Notes: generated by a model from the sequence alone, not told the origin. DNA of 35,986 nucleotides from Chitinophagaceae bacterium (GCA_024643645.1 JAHEMN010000011.1:8766-44751), one strand, 5' to 3'; counted from the first letter of the stretch, positions 1-9,238 are shown. Program-made: numbers and translations.

Positions 1-813
1 TTTCCTGAACGTTTTTTCCAGGTTGGAATTGCCGAAGCTAACATGATGGGTATTGCAGCCGGAATGACTGTTGGTGGAAAGATCCCTTTTACAACAACAT
101 TTGCAAACTTTTCTACCGGAAGAGTTTATGATCAGATTCGTCAATCAATTGCTTATAGTGATAAGAATGTAAAAATATGTGCTTCTCATGCAGGATTAAC
201 TTTAGGTGAAGATGGAGCAACGCACCAGATACTGGAAGATATTGGGTTAATGAAAATGCTACCCGGTATGACAGTTATTGTGCCTTGCGACTACGCACAA
301 ACAAAAGCAGCCACGGAAGCTATCGCAGAATTTGAAGGTCCTGTTTATCTCCGTTTTGGAAGACCAGCCTGGCCCATATTTACAAAAGAAGAAGATTTTA
401 AAATCGGCAAAGCCCAACATTTTTCAGAGGGTACCGATGTTTCCATTTTTGCCTGTGGTCACTTGGTGTGGAATGCAATACAAGCCGGTGCCATCTTACA
501 AGAAAAGGGAATCAGCGTTGAAGTCATCAATATTCATACTATCAAACCGCTGGATGAAGCAGCAGTTATGGCTTCTATTAAAAAAACAAAATGTGCGGTA
601 ACTGCTGAAGAACATAATATTATCGGCGGACTGGGTGATGCAATTGCCCAATGTGCTTCTAAAAATATGCCAATCCCGATTGAATACATCGGTACAAAAG
701 ATACTTTTGGCGAAAGTGGCAAACCGATGGAATTATTGAAAAAATATGGTCTGGATGTTCCTGATATTGTCGCTGCAGCAGAAAAAGTGATAAATAGAAA
801 AAATAACGGCTAA
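1..813 (+). CDS. Transketolase C-terminal subunit (5'-truncated by window)
   Basis: The reading frame is open from base 1, so the gene starts upstream of the window; 270 residues are visible and the N-terminal 40 or so are missing if it has the usual split-transketolase length of about 310-320. It carries the pyrimidine-binding domain and the C-terminal domain of the transketolase/DXS family. VGIAEANMMG near the start holds the glutamate that activates thiamine diphosphate, followed by TTFANF, GEDGATHQ and a C-terminal domain with AEEHNIIGGLGDAIA. Split transketolases need a partner with the ThDP diphosphate-binding domain, expected just upstream and not visible here. The role would be ketol transfer between sugar phosphates in the pentose phosphate pathway. 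A DXS-like or other alpha-ketoacid dehydrogenase beta subunit is less likely given the GEDGATHQ motif. A strong terminator follows 23 bases after the stop. Confidence 0.9.
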   Translation, partial: FPERFFQVGIAEANMMGIAAGMTVGGKIPFTTTFANFSTGRVYDQIRQSIAYSDKNVKICASHAGLTLGEDGATHQILEDIGLMKMLPGMTVIVPCDYAQTKAATEAIAEFEGPVYLRFGRPAWPIFTKEEDFKIGKAQHFSEGTDVSIFACGHLVWNAIQAGAILQEKGISVEVINIHTIKPLDEAAVMASIKKTKCAVTAEEHNIIGGLGDAIAQCASKNMPIPIEYIGTKDTFGESGKPMELLKKYGLDVPDIVAAAEKVINRKNNG

Positions 814-835
814 TAGACTGATTCAAAGTAATTTT

Positions 836-870
836 AGCAGGTTCTTTTAATATTGAACCTGCTTTTTTAT
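836..870 (+). terminator. Rho-independent terminator of transketolase gene
   Basis: AGCAGGTTC (836-844) pairs perfectly with GAACCTGCT (855-863) across a 10-base loop and is followed by a T-run. It lies just after the stop at 813 and isolates the transketolase gene from the downstream sigma-factor operon. Confidence 0.85.
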
Positions 871-941
871 TTTTAATACCTGAAAAGCATATTAAACATA
901 TTGATGATCCATTATTCTAACCGAACCAAAGCCCCTGATTA

Positions 942-1496
942 ATGTCCCTGACAATTATAAGTGATACCGAATTACTTGAACAATTTCGTAACCCAGCTAC
1001 GAAAGAAAAGGCCTATACAAGTCTTATTAAGAAATACCAGGAAAAATTATATTGGCATATCCGCAGAATGGTTGTTCAGCATGATGATGCCAATGATGTG
1101 CTCCAAAATGTACTGATCCGGGTTTGGAAAGGCCTCGAAAAGTTTAGAGAAGATAGCCAATTATATACCTGGCTTTACCGGATTGCTACCAATGAAAGCT
1201 TGACCTTTCTTGAACAACAGAAGAAAAAATCATCTGTAAGCCTGAGTGATGTGGAAACCGGCCTGAGTAACAAAATAAAAGCAGATCAGCACTTCGATTC
1301 TAAAAAATTAGAGTGGAAATTACAGTTGGCAATTCAACAACTACCTGAAAAACAAAGAGTTGTATTTAGTTTGCGATATTATGAGGAGATGCCATATGAG
1401 GAAATGAGCCGTGTTTTAGAAACCAGTGAAGGGGCCTTAAAAGCCAGTTATCATCATGCGGTCAAAAAAATTGAAGATTATATGCTAAATCATTAA
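942..1496 (+). CDS. ECF-type RNA polymerase sigma factor
   Basis: The 184-residue product has the two-domain layout of ECF sigma factors. Region 2 (about residues 12-85) includes DANDVLQNVLIRVW and FREDSQLYTWLYRIATNE, which bind core polymerase and melt the -10 element. Region 4 (about 125-180) includes LPEKQRVVFSLRYYEEMPYE and the helix-turn-helix SEGALKASYHHAVKKI, which reads the -35 element. There is no region 1.1 or 3. It is first in a three-gene set (sigma, membrane protein with one TM segment at 1563, small exported protein at 2352), the classic order for an ECF factor followed by its membrane regulator. It probably directs an envelope-stress or surface-response regulon; the signal cannot be read from sequence. 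ATG at 942 is used; no Shine-Dalgarno is evident, as is usual in Bacteroidota. Confidence 0.93.
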   Translation: MSLTIISDTELLEQFRNPATKEKAYTSLIKKYQEKLYWHIRRMVVQHDDANDVLQNVLIRVWKGLEKFREDSQLYTWLYRIATNESLTFLEQQKKKSSVSLSDVETGLSNKIKADQHFDSKKLEWKLQLAIQQLPEKQRVVFSLRYYEEMPYEEMSRVLETSEGALKASYHHAVKKIEDYMLNH

Positions 1497-1562
1497 ACTT
1501 TGAGGGTCAATTACCTTCTTATAAACGTTCTGTGATACCCAGGTTTTACAGAATAGATAAAA

Positions 1563-2345
1563 ATGACACAAAAAAACTACATATTACAAGAATTAAAGGA
1601 GTTAAACAGCTCTCTTGCCAATTTAAGTCAACAGAATGTTTATTCAGTTCCGAATGGATATTTTGATGGTTTAGCAGCCGAGGTGATGAACAGAATAAGA
1701 TCTATTGAAGCTGCTGTTACAGAAGAACAGGAATATTCATCAGAATTATTGAATACTATCTCAAACAAAAATCCATACCAGGTACTTACTGGTTATTTTG
1801 AAGGCCTGGCTGATAATATTTTAAAAACCATTAAAGCAAATGAAAACCATCAAACTGCAAAAGAAGAAATTGCAGAGCTTTCTCCTTTGCTTAGTGGATT
1901 AAAGAAAGAAATGCCCTACTCTGTTCCGGCAGGATATTTTGAAACTCTTAGCGACAATATTATTGCCACTGAAAATAAACCAGCATCAAAGGTTGTTTCA
2001 TTTGGTGCCCGTAAATGGATCCGTTATGCGGCCGCTGCGGTAATAACCGGAGTAATATTCATGGCTGGTTTCTTATATATCGGAAATAACAATAATACGG
2101 CAACTGAACCCGGCAGTAAAGTAATGGCTAAAATTACCCGTGATGTAAAAAAGATGAACTTTGAGGAACAAGACGATCTGATTGAATTTATTGATGCGGG
2201 GCTTAATGGTAAAGAGTCAGCACAAACGAAGAACAAAAACAAATCAACTGAAATTCAAGATCTGTTGATTGGAATTTCTGATGATGAACTTATAGATTTC
2301 AAAGAACAATCTGAAGACATTCAGTCTGTTCTGATGGTAAATTAA
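1563..2345 (+). CDS. Single-pass membrane protein with three GYF repeats, candidate anti-sigma factor
   Basis: This 260-residue protein has no signal peptide and one hydrophobic segment at about 152-174 (YAAAAVITGVIFMAGFLYIG). That predicts about 150 cytoplasmic N-terminal residues and about 85 outside, ending in an acidic tail. The cytoplasmic part holds three copies of a short motif, YSVPNGYFDGLAAEVMNRI (27-45), YQVLTGYFEGLADNILKTI (72-90) and YSVPAGYFETLSDNII (119-134), 45 and 47 residues apart. There is no cysteine, so the zinc-binding HxxxCxxC motif of common ECF anti-sigma factors is absent. Its place directly after an ECF sigma gene, with the TM topology of an anti-sigma, makes a regulatory partner the best guess. 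I do not recognise an experimentally described family. The stop at 2345 sits 6 bases before the next ATG, so the genes are co-transcribed. Confidence 0.7.
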   Translation: MTQKNYILQELKELNSSLANLSQQNVYSVPNGYFDGLAAEVMNRIRSIEAAVTEEQEYSSELLNTISNKNPYQVLTGYFEGLADNILKTIKANENHQTAKEEIAELSPLLSGLKKEMPYSVPAGYFETLSDNIIATENKPASKVVSFGARKWIRYAAAAVITGVIFMAGFLYIGNNNNTATEPGSKVMAKITRDVKKMNFEEQDDLIEFIDAGLNGKESAQTKNKNKSTEIQDLLIGISDDELIDFKEQSEDIQSVLMVN

Positions 2346-2351
2346 TTGACA

Positions 2352-2777
2352 ATGAAAAAGTGGTTATACATATTAATATTATTCCTGCTGCCAGCAGTTG
2401 CTGCCTTCTCACAGGACGATGATCCCGGACAAGAGAATGGTAAGATTGCTGAGAGGATGAGGGAATACATTCAAAAGAATCTTGGTTTATCAAAAAATGA
2501 AGCTGAAAGATTCACCCCCGTTTTTACCCGTTACTTTAGAGAATTTGCTCAAACTCACAGACAAAATAAAAGCGACCGTTTGGTTCTTCAGCAAAAAGTA
2601 ATTGAATTACGTCTTCGCTATCGTGGAGAATTCAAACAGATCATGGATGAGCAAAGAGCTAATAAGGTATTTCAATATGAAGATAAATTCCGACAAGAAG
2701 TTATCAGGATCATTAAAGAAAACCGAAGAGACAGAATTCCACCAAGAAGAACAAAATCGCTTATGCAAAGAGATTAA
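2352..2777 (+). CDS. Small exported helical protein, Spy/CpxP-like
   Basis: ATG at 2352 is preferred over the in-frame TTG at 2346 because it puts a clean signal peptide at the N terminus (MKKWLYILILFLLPAVAAFS, then QDDD). The mature part, about 120 residues, is highly charged and predicted helical, rich in Arg, Lys, Gln and Glu, with NLGLSKNEAERFTPVFTRYF and a basic end IPPRRTKSLMQRD. The length, the Lx(K/x)NEAxxF spacing and the position after an ECF sigma factor and its membrane partner resemble the periplasmic Spy/CpxP heavy-metal-sensor/chaperone fold, in which such proteins sense or buffer misfolded envelope proteins. The family call is tentative, because no clear LTxxQ motif is visible. 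The gene is followed by a terminator at 2796. Confidence 0.65.
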   Translation: MKKWLYILILFLLPAVAAFSQDDDPGQENGKIAERMREYIQKNLGLSKNEAERFTPVFTRYFREFAQTHRQNKSDRLVLQQKVIELRLRYRGEFKQIMDEQRANKVFQYEDKFRQEVIRIIKENRRDRIPPRRTKSLMQRD

Positions 2778-2795
2778 TGAAATAATAAATTTTAT

Positions 2796-2824
2796 AAACC
2801 GGCCAAGTAAGTGCCGGTTTTTTT
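2796..2824 (+). terminator. Terminator of the sigma-factor operon
   Basis: AAACCGGC (2796-2803) pairs with GCCGGTTT (2813-2820) and runs into a T-tract, 18 bases after the stop of the third gene. Confidence 0.8.
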
Positions 2825-2878
2825 ATTCCTAAATTATGAATCAATAAATTATCTAACTTGTTCTGTAATCAGAACAAC

Positions 2879-4423
2879 ATGAGACTACTCCTATTACTTC
2901 TTTTTTCAGCAACAACTTGTTTAGCTCAACAAAGAGCAAACATCATTTACATTATGAGTGATGATCATGATGCTGATGCTATCAGTGCCTATAACAAAAA
3001 CCTGATCAAAACTCCAAATATTGACCGCATAGCTAATGAAGGAATGAAGTTTACAAATGCATTTGTTGGAAATTCTATTTGTTCTCCATCAAGAGCAACA
3101 TTACTTACAGGACTTCATTCACACAAAAATGGTGTAAAGAATAACAGAGACCGTTTTGATTCTTCAAGGCTTACCATGCCAAAAATCTTGCAACAAGCAG
3201 GTTATCAAACCGCAGTGATAGGCAAGTGGCATTTACATTCTTATCCTACCGGATTTGATTATTGGAAAATCCTCCCGGGACAAGGACTTTATGCAAATCC
3301 TCGCCTTATTGAAATGAATGGCGATACTATAACTCAACAAGGTTATGCTACTGATGTTATTACGGATGAAACAATTAAATGGCTTGAACAAAGAGATAAA
3401 AGCAAACCATTTGTTCTATTACTTCATCATAAAGCACCGCACCGCTATTTTTTTCCTGCTCTGAAACATCTTGAAGAATATCACAAAAAGAATTTTCCGG
3501 AACCTATCACATTATATGTTGATACAATTAATAAAGGAAGTGCCTGGCATATTCAAACAATGAGTATACTAAGAGATATGGAATTATGCAGTGACCTGAA
3601 AATAGACCCTGCTTATCTCATGGATATTCCAGAATACAAACCAGACTCTACTCAAATAATTTATTATAATGCAATCTTAAACCGGGTACCATTAAATCAA
3701 AGAACCCGCTACAAAGAAATTTATGCTGAAAGAGGTAAGCTATTACGAAATTTAAAACCTAAGGGTAATGAATTATTAAAATACAAGTACCAATGGTATA
3801 TGCAGGATTACCTGGCTTGTATTGCATCAATTGATGAGAATATTGGAAGAATATTGGATTATCTCGATCAAAAAAACCTTACAAATAATACCGCTGTCAT
3901 TTATACCAGTGATCAAGGTTTTTATATTGGGGAGAATGGCTGGTTCGATAAACGTTTTGCATATGATGTTTCGATGCAAACACCTTTGCTAATAAAATGG
4001 CCCGGTAATATCAAACCCGGTTCAATAAACAATACAATGACGCAGAATATAGATAATGCCCCAACTATACTTGATATTGCAGGAATAAAACCTCCTGAAT
4101 GGATGGATGGAATAAGTATTAAACCAATACTCACCGGAACTCAAAAAACATTAAAAAGAAAATATCTTTATTATCACTACTATGAGTTTGTTAAAGACCA
4201 TACAGTGATTCCACATGTAGCTATAAGAAGTAACAGATATAAACTGATTTATTTTTATACAGTTAATGAATGGGAATTATATGATCTGCAAAACGATCCA
4301 AATGAACAAAAAAACCTGATTAAAGAAAAAGATCACCAAAAAATATTTGCTAAGCTGAAAAAAGAATTGATTCTTTTAAGAATAAAATATGATGACCATG
4401 AAACTGCTGGTGAGTTGAATTAG
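2879..4423 (+). CDS. Secreted sulfatase (arylsulfatase-type)
   Basis: ATG at 2879 is chosen because it starts directly at a signal peptide (MRLLLLLLFSATTCLA-QQ); the frame is open back to a TTG at 2858 but that adds no useful sequence. The 514-residue product is a type I sulfatase. The ANIIYIMSDDHD stretch supplies the two aspartates of the calcium site (about 28-29), and SICSPSRATLLTG (67-79) is the CxPxR signature whose Cys68 must be converted to formylglycine. GKWHLH and HHKAPH follow, and TSDQGFYIGENGW gives the remaining metal ligands. It should hydrolyse sulfate esters, probably on a sulfated polysaccharide or glycan, in the periplasm or outside the cell; the substrate cannot be told. 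No maturating enzyme is visible in the window. It is convergent with the GH63 gene, with stops 16 bases apart. Confidence 0.92.
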   Translation: MRLLLLLLFSATTCLAQQRANIIYIMSDDHDADAISAYNKNLIKTPNIDRIANEGMKFTNAFVGNSICSPSRATLLTGLHSHKNGVKNNRDRFDSSRLTMPKILQQAGYQTAVIGKWHLHSYPTGFDYWKILPGQGLYANPRLIEMNGDTITQQGYATDVITDETIKWLEQRDKSKPFVLLLHHKAPHRYFFPALKHLEEYHKKNFPEPITLYVDTINKGSAWHIQTMSILRDMELCSDLKIDPAYLMDIPEYKPDSTQIIYYNAILNRVPLNQRTRYKEIYAERGKLLRNLKPKGNELLKYKYQWYMQDYLACIASIDENIGRILDYLDQKNLTNNTAVIYTSDQGFYIGENGWFDKRFAYDVSMQTPLLIKWPGNIKPGSINNTMTQNIDNAPTILDIAGIKPPEWMDGISIKPILTGTQKTLKRKYLYYHYYEFVKDHTVIPHVAIRSNRYKLIYFYTVNEWELYDLQNDPNEQKNLIKEKDHQKIFAKLKKELILLRIKYDDHETAGELN

Positions 4424-4439
4424 ATCAATTATCTCATTT

Positions 4440-7076
4440 TTATTCTTCCTTATGCTGCAAACTTTTTTCTCCGTATTCACTGATCAATTCTGCTACCAGA
4501 GCTGTCCATCCTGTTTGATGACTGGCACCGATTCCTTTACCTGTATCGCCATTAAAATATTCAAAGAATAATACTAAGTGTTCATTACCCGGCTGATTAT
4601 AAAACCAATTATACTCTCCGTTAAAACGACGATTACCAATATCATCTTTTTGAAACAAGCTGATCACTCTTTTGGTAAGTTCAATTGAAACCTGCGACAA
4701 ATTCATTTTATTTCCAGAACCTGTTGGAAAATCTATCAAAAGAGAATCGCCATAAAATTCTCCATAACTACGAATTGATTGAATGATCAAAAAGTTTATT
4801 GGTATCCATACAGGGCCCCGCCAATTAGAATTTCCACCAAACAGATCAGAAGTGGAGTCGCCGGGATCATATTGTATGGTATGTGTTTGCCCATCCAAAT
4901 CTACAGAGTAAGGATTCTTTTCATGATATTTTGACAAAGCCCTTATACCACCATCAGATAAAAACTCTTCTTCATCCAATAACCTCTCAAGCAAAGCGAC
5001 TAACCTATCCCGTTTAACCAATGATAATAATATTTCCTCATCTTTACTTCGCTCTTCATTCGGCCAGAATTTATTATTCTTGATCCGGTATTTTTCAAAC
5101 CATGTTGTACGTTTTTTAAAATCTTCAAGCCGGCTTAACTGATCATTATTGATTGTTGATACAGCGTATAAAGGTGTAATACCAACTATAGATCTTATTT
5201 TTAATGGAATAGGGTCTGTACCGCTTACACATAGAACATCATAGAAAAAACGATCTTCTTCATTCCATAGTCCATGTTCATTCAATGATTCTGCAATCAG
5301 AATAAAATGCTCAAAAAATTTAGTAGCTGTATCTTCAAATGTATCATCATGCATTGCTATCTCTACAGCAATATCCATCATTGCAAGTGCATATGATCCC
5401 ATCCAACTTGTTCCATCTGCTTGTTCCAATTGAACTTCCCCTGTAAAATGCTGGCTTCGGTTAAATACTCCGATATTATCTAAACCAAGAAATCCACCTT
5501 CAAAAATGTTGTTACCATTTCTATCTTTCCTGTTTATCCACCAGGTAAAATTGATCAAAAGTTTCTGAAATATTTTTTTAAGAAATTTAATATCTCCTTC
5601 TCCGGTGTTTTTCTTTTCAATTTTATACACTTGCATAGCAGCCCATGCCTGTACAGGAGGATTCACATCATTAAAGTTCCACTCATATGAGGGAAGCTGG
5701 CCATCAGGTTTCATATACCACTCCCTCATCATCAGTAATAACTGATGTTTAGAAAAAGTAGGGTCTACAACTGCCATTGAGATGCATTGAAATGCCAGAT
5801 CCCATGCCGCATACCATGGATATTCCCATTTATCAGGCATCATTATAATATCCTGATTTTTCAGGTGTTTCCATTCATGATTACGTCCATTCTTTTTACC
5901 ATCATTAACTGGAGTAATACCATCCGATTTGCTTAACCATCTTTCTATATCAAAATGATAAAATTGTTTGCTCCATAAAATACCGGCTAAAGCCTGCCGT
6001 TGAATACGGGCCATATCCTCATCCATTCCCTTAGGAAGAATTGCAGCATAAAAATCATCGGCCTCTTTTTTTCTGATATCAAATACATTGGTTACACTTC
6101 TGGTAAAAGGTCTGTCAACAAGATCTGTACTTAATCTGCAGTAAACAGTTTTGGTTGCTCCTCCGGCTATTTTCATTTTATAAACAGGAGAAAATTTTGT
6201 TCCCGTTTTTCTGTTTGAAAGCTCCTTTTCATTTTTCTTATTGATAATTGCATCATGAAAAGCGTCTTTAACAAATATGTCCGGATTAGCCTGACCAAAT
6301 AATTTTTCATTATTGGTCTTATTGTCTGTGAATAAACATTTATCTGCCGGTTGAAAATAAAAATAGTAATCGCCCAATCTTTCATGTTCTGCCTTTACTG
6401 TATTTTTATTCAGATAATTAATGGAAGGCATTCTTTTAAACCGCTGATAGCTTTGCCTGTTATAGAACCACAAGGTTGGCAAAAGGGTTATTTCTGCTGG
6501 ATTGCTAAACCGATTTGTTATGTCTATTTTAATAAAAATATCATCTGCACTTTGTTTGGCGTAAGTGATCTTTACATCAAAATACTGATTGTCGTCAAAG
6601 ACACCAGTATCTAAAATTTCATATTCAGCCTCTTCACGGCTTCTTTTTTTATTCTCGGTTTTTAATTTCTCGTATGGGAATTCCTGTTGCGGATATTTAT
6701 ACAGGTACTCCATATAATAATGAGTAGGCAAATTATCAAGGTAATAATAAAGCTCCTTTACATCTTCGCCATGATTACCCTGCGGATTACTCAATCCAAA
6801 TAATCTTTCTTTAAGGATCGGATCTTTCCCATTCCATAAAGCAATTCCAAAACAAAGATTACCGAAATAATCTGTGATACCTCCTAAACCATCTTCACCC
6901 CATATATAGGATCGACTATGTGCATGATCAAATGGAAAATAATTCCATGCATCACCCCAGGGACCATAATCTTCCCTTACAGTACCCCATTGCCGTTCAC
7001 TTAAATAAGGACCCCATTTTGCAAGTGGAATTTCTTTTGTTGCATTTACCGCCAGTCGTTGATGTTCTGCTGTCAT
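4440..7076 (-). CDS. GH63-type (MGH1-like) glucosidase
   Basis: The 878-residue protein has no signal peptide, so it is probably cytoplasmic. It resembles the bacterial branch of glycoside hydrolase family 63 and the MGH1-like (alpha/alpha)6 domain. The N-terminal part (about 10-340) has WGPYLSERQWGTVREDYG and GEDGLGGITDYFGN, typical of these proteins, followed by the toroid domain. Landmarks are WYAAWDLAFQ (about 421-430), whose aspartate is the likely general acid, NWRGPVWIPINF (751-762), and FFEYFNGDTGKG (837-848) with HQTGWTALVAEL near the end, holding the likely general base. Family members act on alpha-glucosidic links, for example in kojibiose, trehalose-like sugars or glucosylglycerate; the substrate here is unknown. 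Its upstream neighbour on the same strand is an amidase gene, 88 bases away, and co-transcription is uncertain. Confidence 0.82.
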   Translation of the reverse strand: MTAEHQRLAVNATKEIPLAKWGPYLSERQWGTVREDYGPWGDAWNYFPFDHAHSRSYIWGEDGLGGITDYFGNLCFGIALWNGKDPILKERLFGLSNPQGNHGEDVKELYYYLDNLPTHYYMEYLYKYPQQEFPYEKLKTENKKRSREEAEYEILDTGVFDDNQYFDVKITYAKQSADDIFIKIDITNRFSNPAEITLLPTLWFYNRQSYQRFKRMPSINYLNKNTVKAEHERLGDYYFYFQPADKCLFTDNKTNNEKLFGQANPDIFVKDAFHDAIINKKNEKELSNRKTGTKFSPVYKMKIAGGATKTVYCRLSTDLVDRPFTRSVTNVFDIRKKEADDFYAAILPKGMDEDMARIQRQALAGILWSKQFYHFDIERWLSKSDGITPVNDGKKNGRNHEWKHLKNQDIIMMPDKWEYPWYAAWDLAFQCISMAVVDPTFSKHQLLLMMREWYMKPDGQLPSYEWNFNDVNPPVQAWAAMQVYKIEKKNTGEGDIKFLKKIFQKLLINFTWWINRKDRNGNNIFEGGFLGLDNIGVFNRSQHFTGEVQLEQADGTSWMGSYALAMMDIAVEIAMHDDTFEDTATKFFEHFILIAESLNEHGLWNEEDRFFYDVLCVSGTDPIPLKIRSIVGITPLYAVSTINNDQLSRLEDFKKRTTWFEKYRIKNNKFWPNEERSKDEEILLSLVKRDRLVALLERLLDEEEFLSDGGIRALSKYHEKNPYSVDLDGQTHTIQYDPGDSTSDLFGGNSNWRGPVWIPINFLIIQSIRSYGEFYGDSLLIDFPTGSGNKMNLSQVSIELTKRVISLFQKDDIGNRRFNGEYNWFYNQPGNEHLVLFFEYFNGDTGKGIGASHQTGWTALVAELISEYGEKSLQHKEE

Positions 7077-7164
7077 GATTTTTTATTAACGTCAAGAACT
7101 GACAAGCTGATAATCGTTAGAAATGTAAATTTATAAATTCTTCTGCTGAATAATAGAAATAATA

Positions 7165-7977
7165 CTATTGATACTTTTTTATAAGATCATACAAAATTTT
7201 CCTATCATTTTCATTAATGACCTTAGTACTGTCATTTTGCACAAAATGAATTTTGAATGACTGAATAGCATTTTTTTCATTATTGATATTATAACCGATG
7301 ATACGCAATGCATGTATCGCATTGAAATTTTCAGGAACTTTTATCCCTGAAGTATCATACCAATAACCAAAACCATTTTGAGCCAGTTGATGCCAGGGAA
7401 ACTTTTTACTGGGATCAACTTTTCTTCCAGGTGCCACATCAGCATGACCAATAAAGTTTGCAGTAGGTATCTTAAAAGTGCTTTTTAATCTTTGTAATAA
7501 TATGACCAGGCTGTTTATTTGCTGTACGGTAAAGTCTTCGAATCCATTATTATCAATTTCAATACCGATACTTGATGAATTCAAATCAGTATCATTACCC
7601 CACTTACTTACTCCGGCATGATGTGCCCGTAAGAGGTCATTGAGCATATGATGTACTGTTCCGTCTCTGCAAATTACATAATGAGCACTTGTTTGAGTTC
7701 TTGTAAGTGTAAACGTCTTTAAAGTTTGCTCACAACTATTTTGTGCTGTATGATGAATAACAACAAAATTGGGACGCCGTACTGAAAGATTCGTTGTTCC
7801 TACCCAATCAGCACTGTATGCCAATCCAGACGAATCCTTTACCGGATATTCACTTAATAATTTTGCAAACTTCTTTACTTGCTTTTTATATATTTTATTC
7901 GTTGCAGCATATTTATTAGTTGAGCAACTGTTGAATAAAATTATTGCAATTGAAAGAATGGTCAATTTACTTTTCAT
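7165..7977 (-). CDS. N-acetylmuramoyl-L-alanine amidase, lipoprotein (Amidase_2, AmiD-like)
   Basis: The protein cleaves the amide bond between MurNAc and the stem peptide of peptidoglycan or its fragments. The 270-residue product begins with a lipoprotein signal ending LFNSC, lipidated Cys18, so it should be anchored to the outer or inner membrane facing the periplasm. The amidase_2 domain spans about 60-190. FVVIHHTAQ gives His75, FIGHADVAPGRKVDP gives His168 and Asp178, and GIEIDNNG gives Glu140; these match the zinc ligands and the catalytic glutamate of AmiD, with Lys176 next to them. The last 70 residues are an extension without a recognisable domain. It would release MurNAc or anhydroMurNAc sugars from muropeptides, fitting the kinase/MurU-like salvage pair at 15513-17871, although the two are far apart. 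It is 40 bases downstream of the helicase gene. Confidence 0.9.
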   Translation of the reverse strand: MKSKLTILSIAIILFNSCSTNKYAATNKIYKKQVKKFAKLLSEYPVKDSSGLAYSADWVGTTNLSVRRPNFVVIHHTAQNSCEQTLKTFTLTRTQTSAHYVICRDGTVHHMLNDLLRAHHAGVSKWGNDTDLNSSSIGIEIDNNGFEDFTVQQINSLVILLQRLKSTFKIPTANFIGHADVAPGRKVDPSKKFPWHQLAQNGFGYWYDTSGIKVPENFNAIHALRIIGYNINNEKNAIQSFKIHFVQNDSTKVINENDRKILYDLIKKYQ

Positions 7978-8017
7978 TAAACTCTGATTATTTTACTAAT
8001 GTATGAAAGAATTAATC

Positions 8018-9238
8018 TTATCTGCGCTTGGAAGATCCTCTATGAAAATTTCTTTGCGGACGTCTTTTTCCGGAACCGGACCTAAGCCTGGGATTATAAG
8101 AAGGGGCCTTTCCAAGCTCTTCAGGTACAGGCACTTTTTCAACTTCTTTACCTAACAACTGCTCAATAGCAGCAAAACGGTTATGTTCTTTCTCACCTAT
8201 TAAAGTAAATGCAGCTCCATCCGCTTCGGCTCTGGCAGTTCTTCCGATTCTATGTACATAATCTTCACCATCACCCGGTACATCATAATTTATTACAACA
8301 TCAATTGTATCAATATCAATACCTCTGCTTAGAATATCTGTTGCTACCATTACAGGTATTCTACCGGCAGTGAATGCTCCTAAAACACTTTCCCTTTCCG
8401 ACTGTTCAAGATCACTATGTATCTCTGCAACATTAACTCCACCTCTTTTCAATTCTCTTGTCAGTTCTTTTACCGTTTGCTTACGACTACAAAAGATCAG
8501 TGCATTCTTAAAAGGTGTTTCTTTCAATATCTTTTTGATCAAGGGTAATTTCTGTGGCTCATATACCACATATGCTTTTTGAATTATTTTTTCCGGTGGC
8601 TTTGAAATTGCAATATTGATCTCTACCGGATCATGTAATAACTTTTGTGCAAGCTGCCTTATTTTTACCGGCATGGTTGCAGAGAACAATAAGTTCTGTC
8701 TTTTAACTGGTAATGCTTTTATGATCTTATTGATATCATCCTGAAAACCCATATCAAGCATCCTGTCTGCTTCATCCAATATTAAAAATTGCAGCCCTTT
8801 CATATTTACATAACCCATATTTAAATGAGCAATCATTCTGCCAGGAGTACAAACAATAATATCTGCACCCATTTGTAATGCCTTTTTTTCTGCTACAAAA
8901 TTCTGTGCATCATTACCACCATAAATTGCAATGGAACTAAGATGAGTGAAATATGATAAACCTTCAATATGCTGTGCTATCTGTATCGCCAATTCTCTTG
9001 TAGGCACAACGATCAATGCCCCAACTTGTCCATCTACATGATTACTCAGTAATCTGTTCATAACAGGTAATAAAAAAGCGGCTGTTTTTCCGGTACCGGT
9101 TTGGGCAGAAGCGATCACATCTTTACCCGCCATTATTGGTGGAATTACCTGCTCCTGAACAGGAGTGGCGTTTTCATAATTCGAAGCTTCTATTCCTTCA
9201 AGTAGGTTCGGATGAAAATTAAATTCGGTAAAAAGCAA
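8018..9238 (-). CDS. DEAD-box ATP-dependent RNA helicase (RhlE-like)
   Basis: All DEAD-box motifs are present in order in this 406-residue protein: a Q motif (TPVQEQVIPPI), motif I ASAQTGTGKT, Ia PTRELA, GG, Ib TPGRM, motif II DEAD, motif III SAT, then in the second RecA domain IV LIFCSRK, V ATDILSRGIDI and VI HRIGRTARA. A short basic tail rich in Arg, Gly and Ser (RSGSGKRRPQRNFHRGSSKRR minus ends) follows, typical of RhlE-type enzymes that unwind structured RNA during ribosome assembly or cold adaptation. The upstream neighbour is an Smr gene, 59 bases away. A TACCTTCG element on the minus strand (9261-9268) may be its own promoter. RhlE, CsdA and DbpA cannot be separated by eye; the RhlE-like label rests on length and tail. 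Confidence 0.93.
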   Translation of the reverse strand: MLFTEFNFHPNLLEGIEASNYENATPVQEQVIPPIMAGKDVIASAQTGTGKTAAFLLPVMNRLLSNHVDGQVGALIVVPTRELAIQIAQHIEGLSYFTHLSSIAIYGGNDAQNFVAEKKALQMGADIIVCTPGRMIAHLNMGYVNMKGLQFLILDEADRMLDMGFQDDINKIIKALPVKRQNLLFSATMPVKIRQLAQKLLHDPVEINIAISKPPEKIIQKAYVVYEPQKLPLIKKILKETPFKNALIFCSRKQTVKELTRELKRGGVNVAEIHSDLEQSERESVLGAFTAGRIPVMVATDILSRGIDIDTIDVVINYDVPGDGEDYVHRIGRTARAEADGAAFTLIGEKEHNRFAAIEQLLGKEVEKVPVPEELGKAPSYNPRLRSGSGKRRPQRNFHRGSSKRR

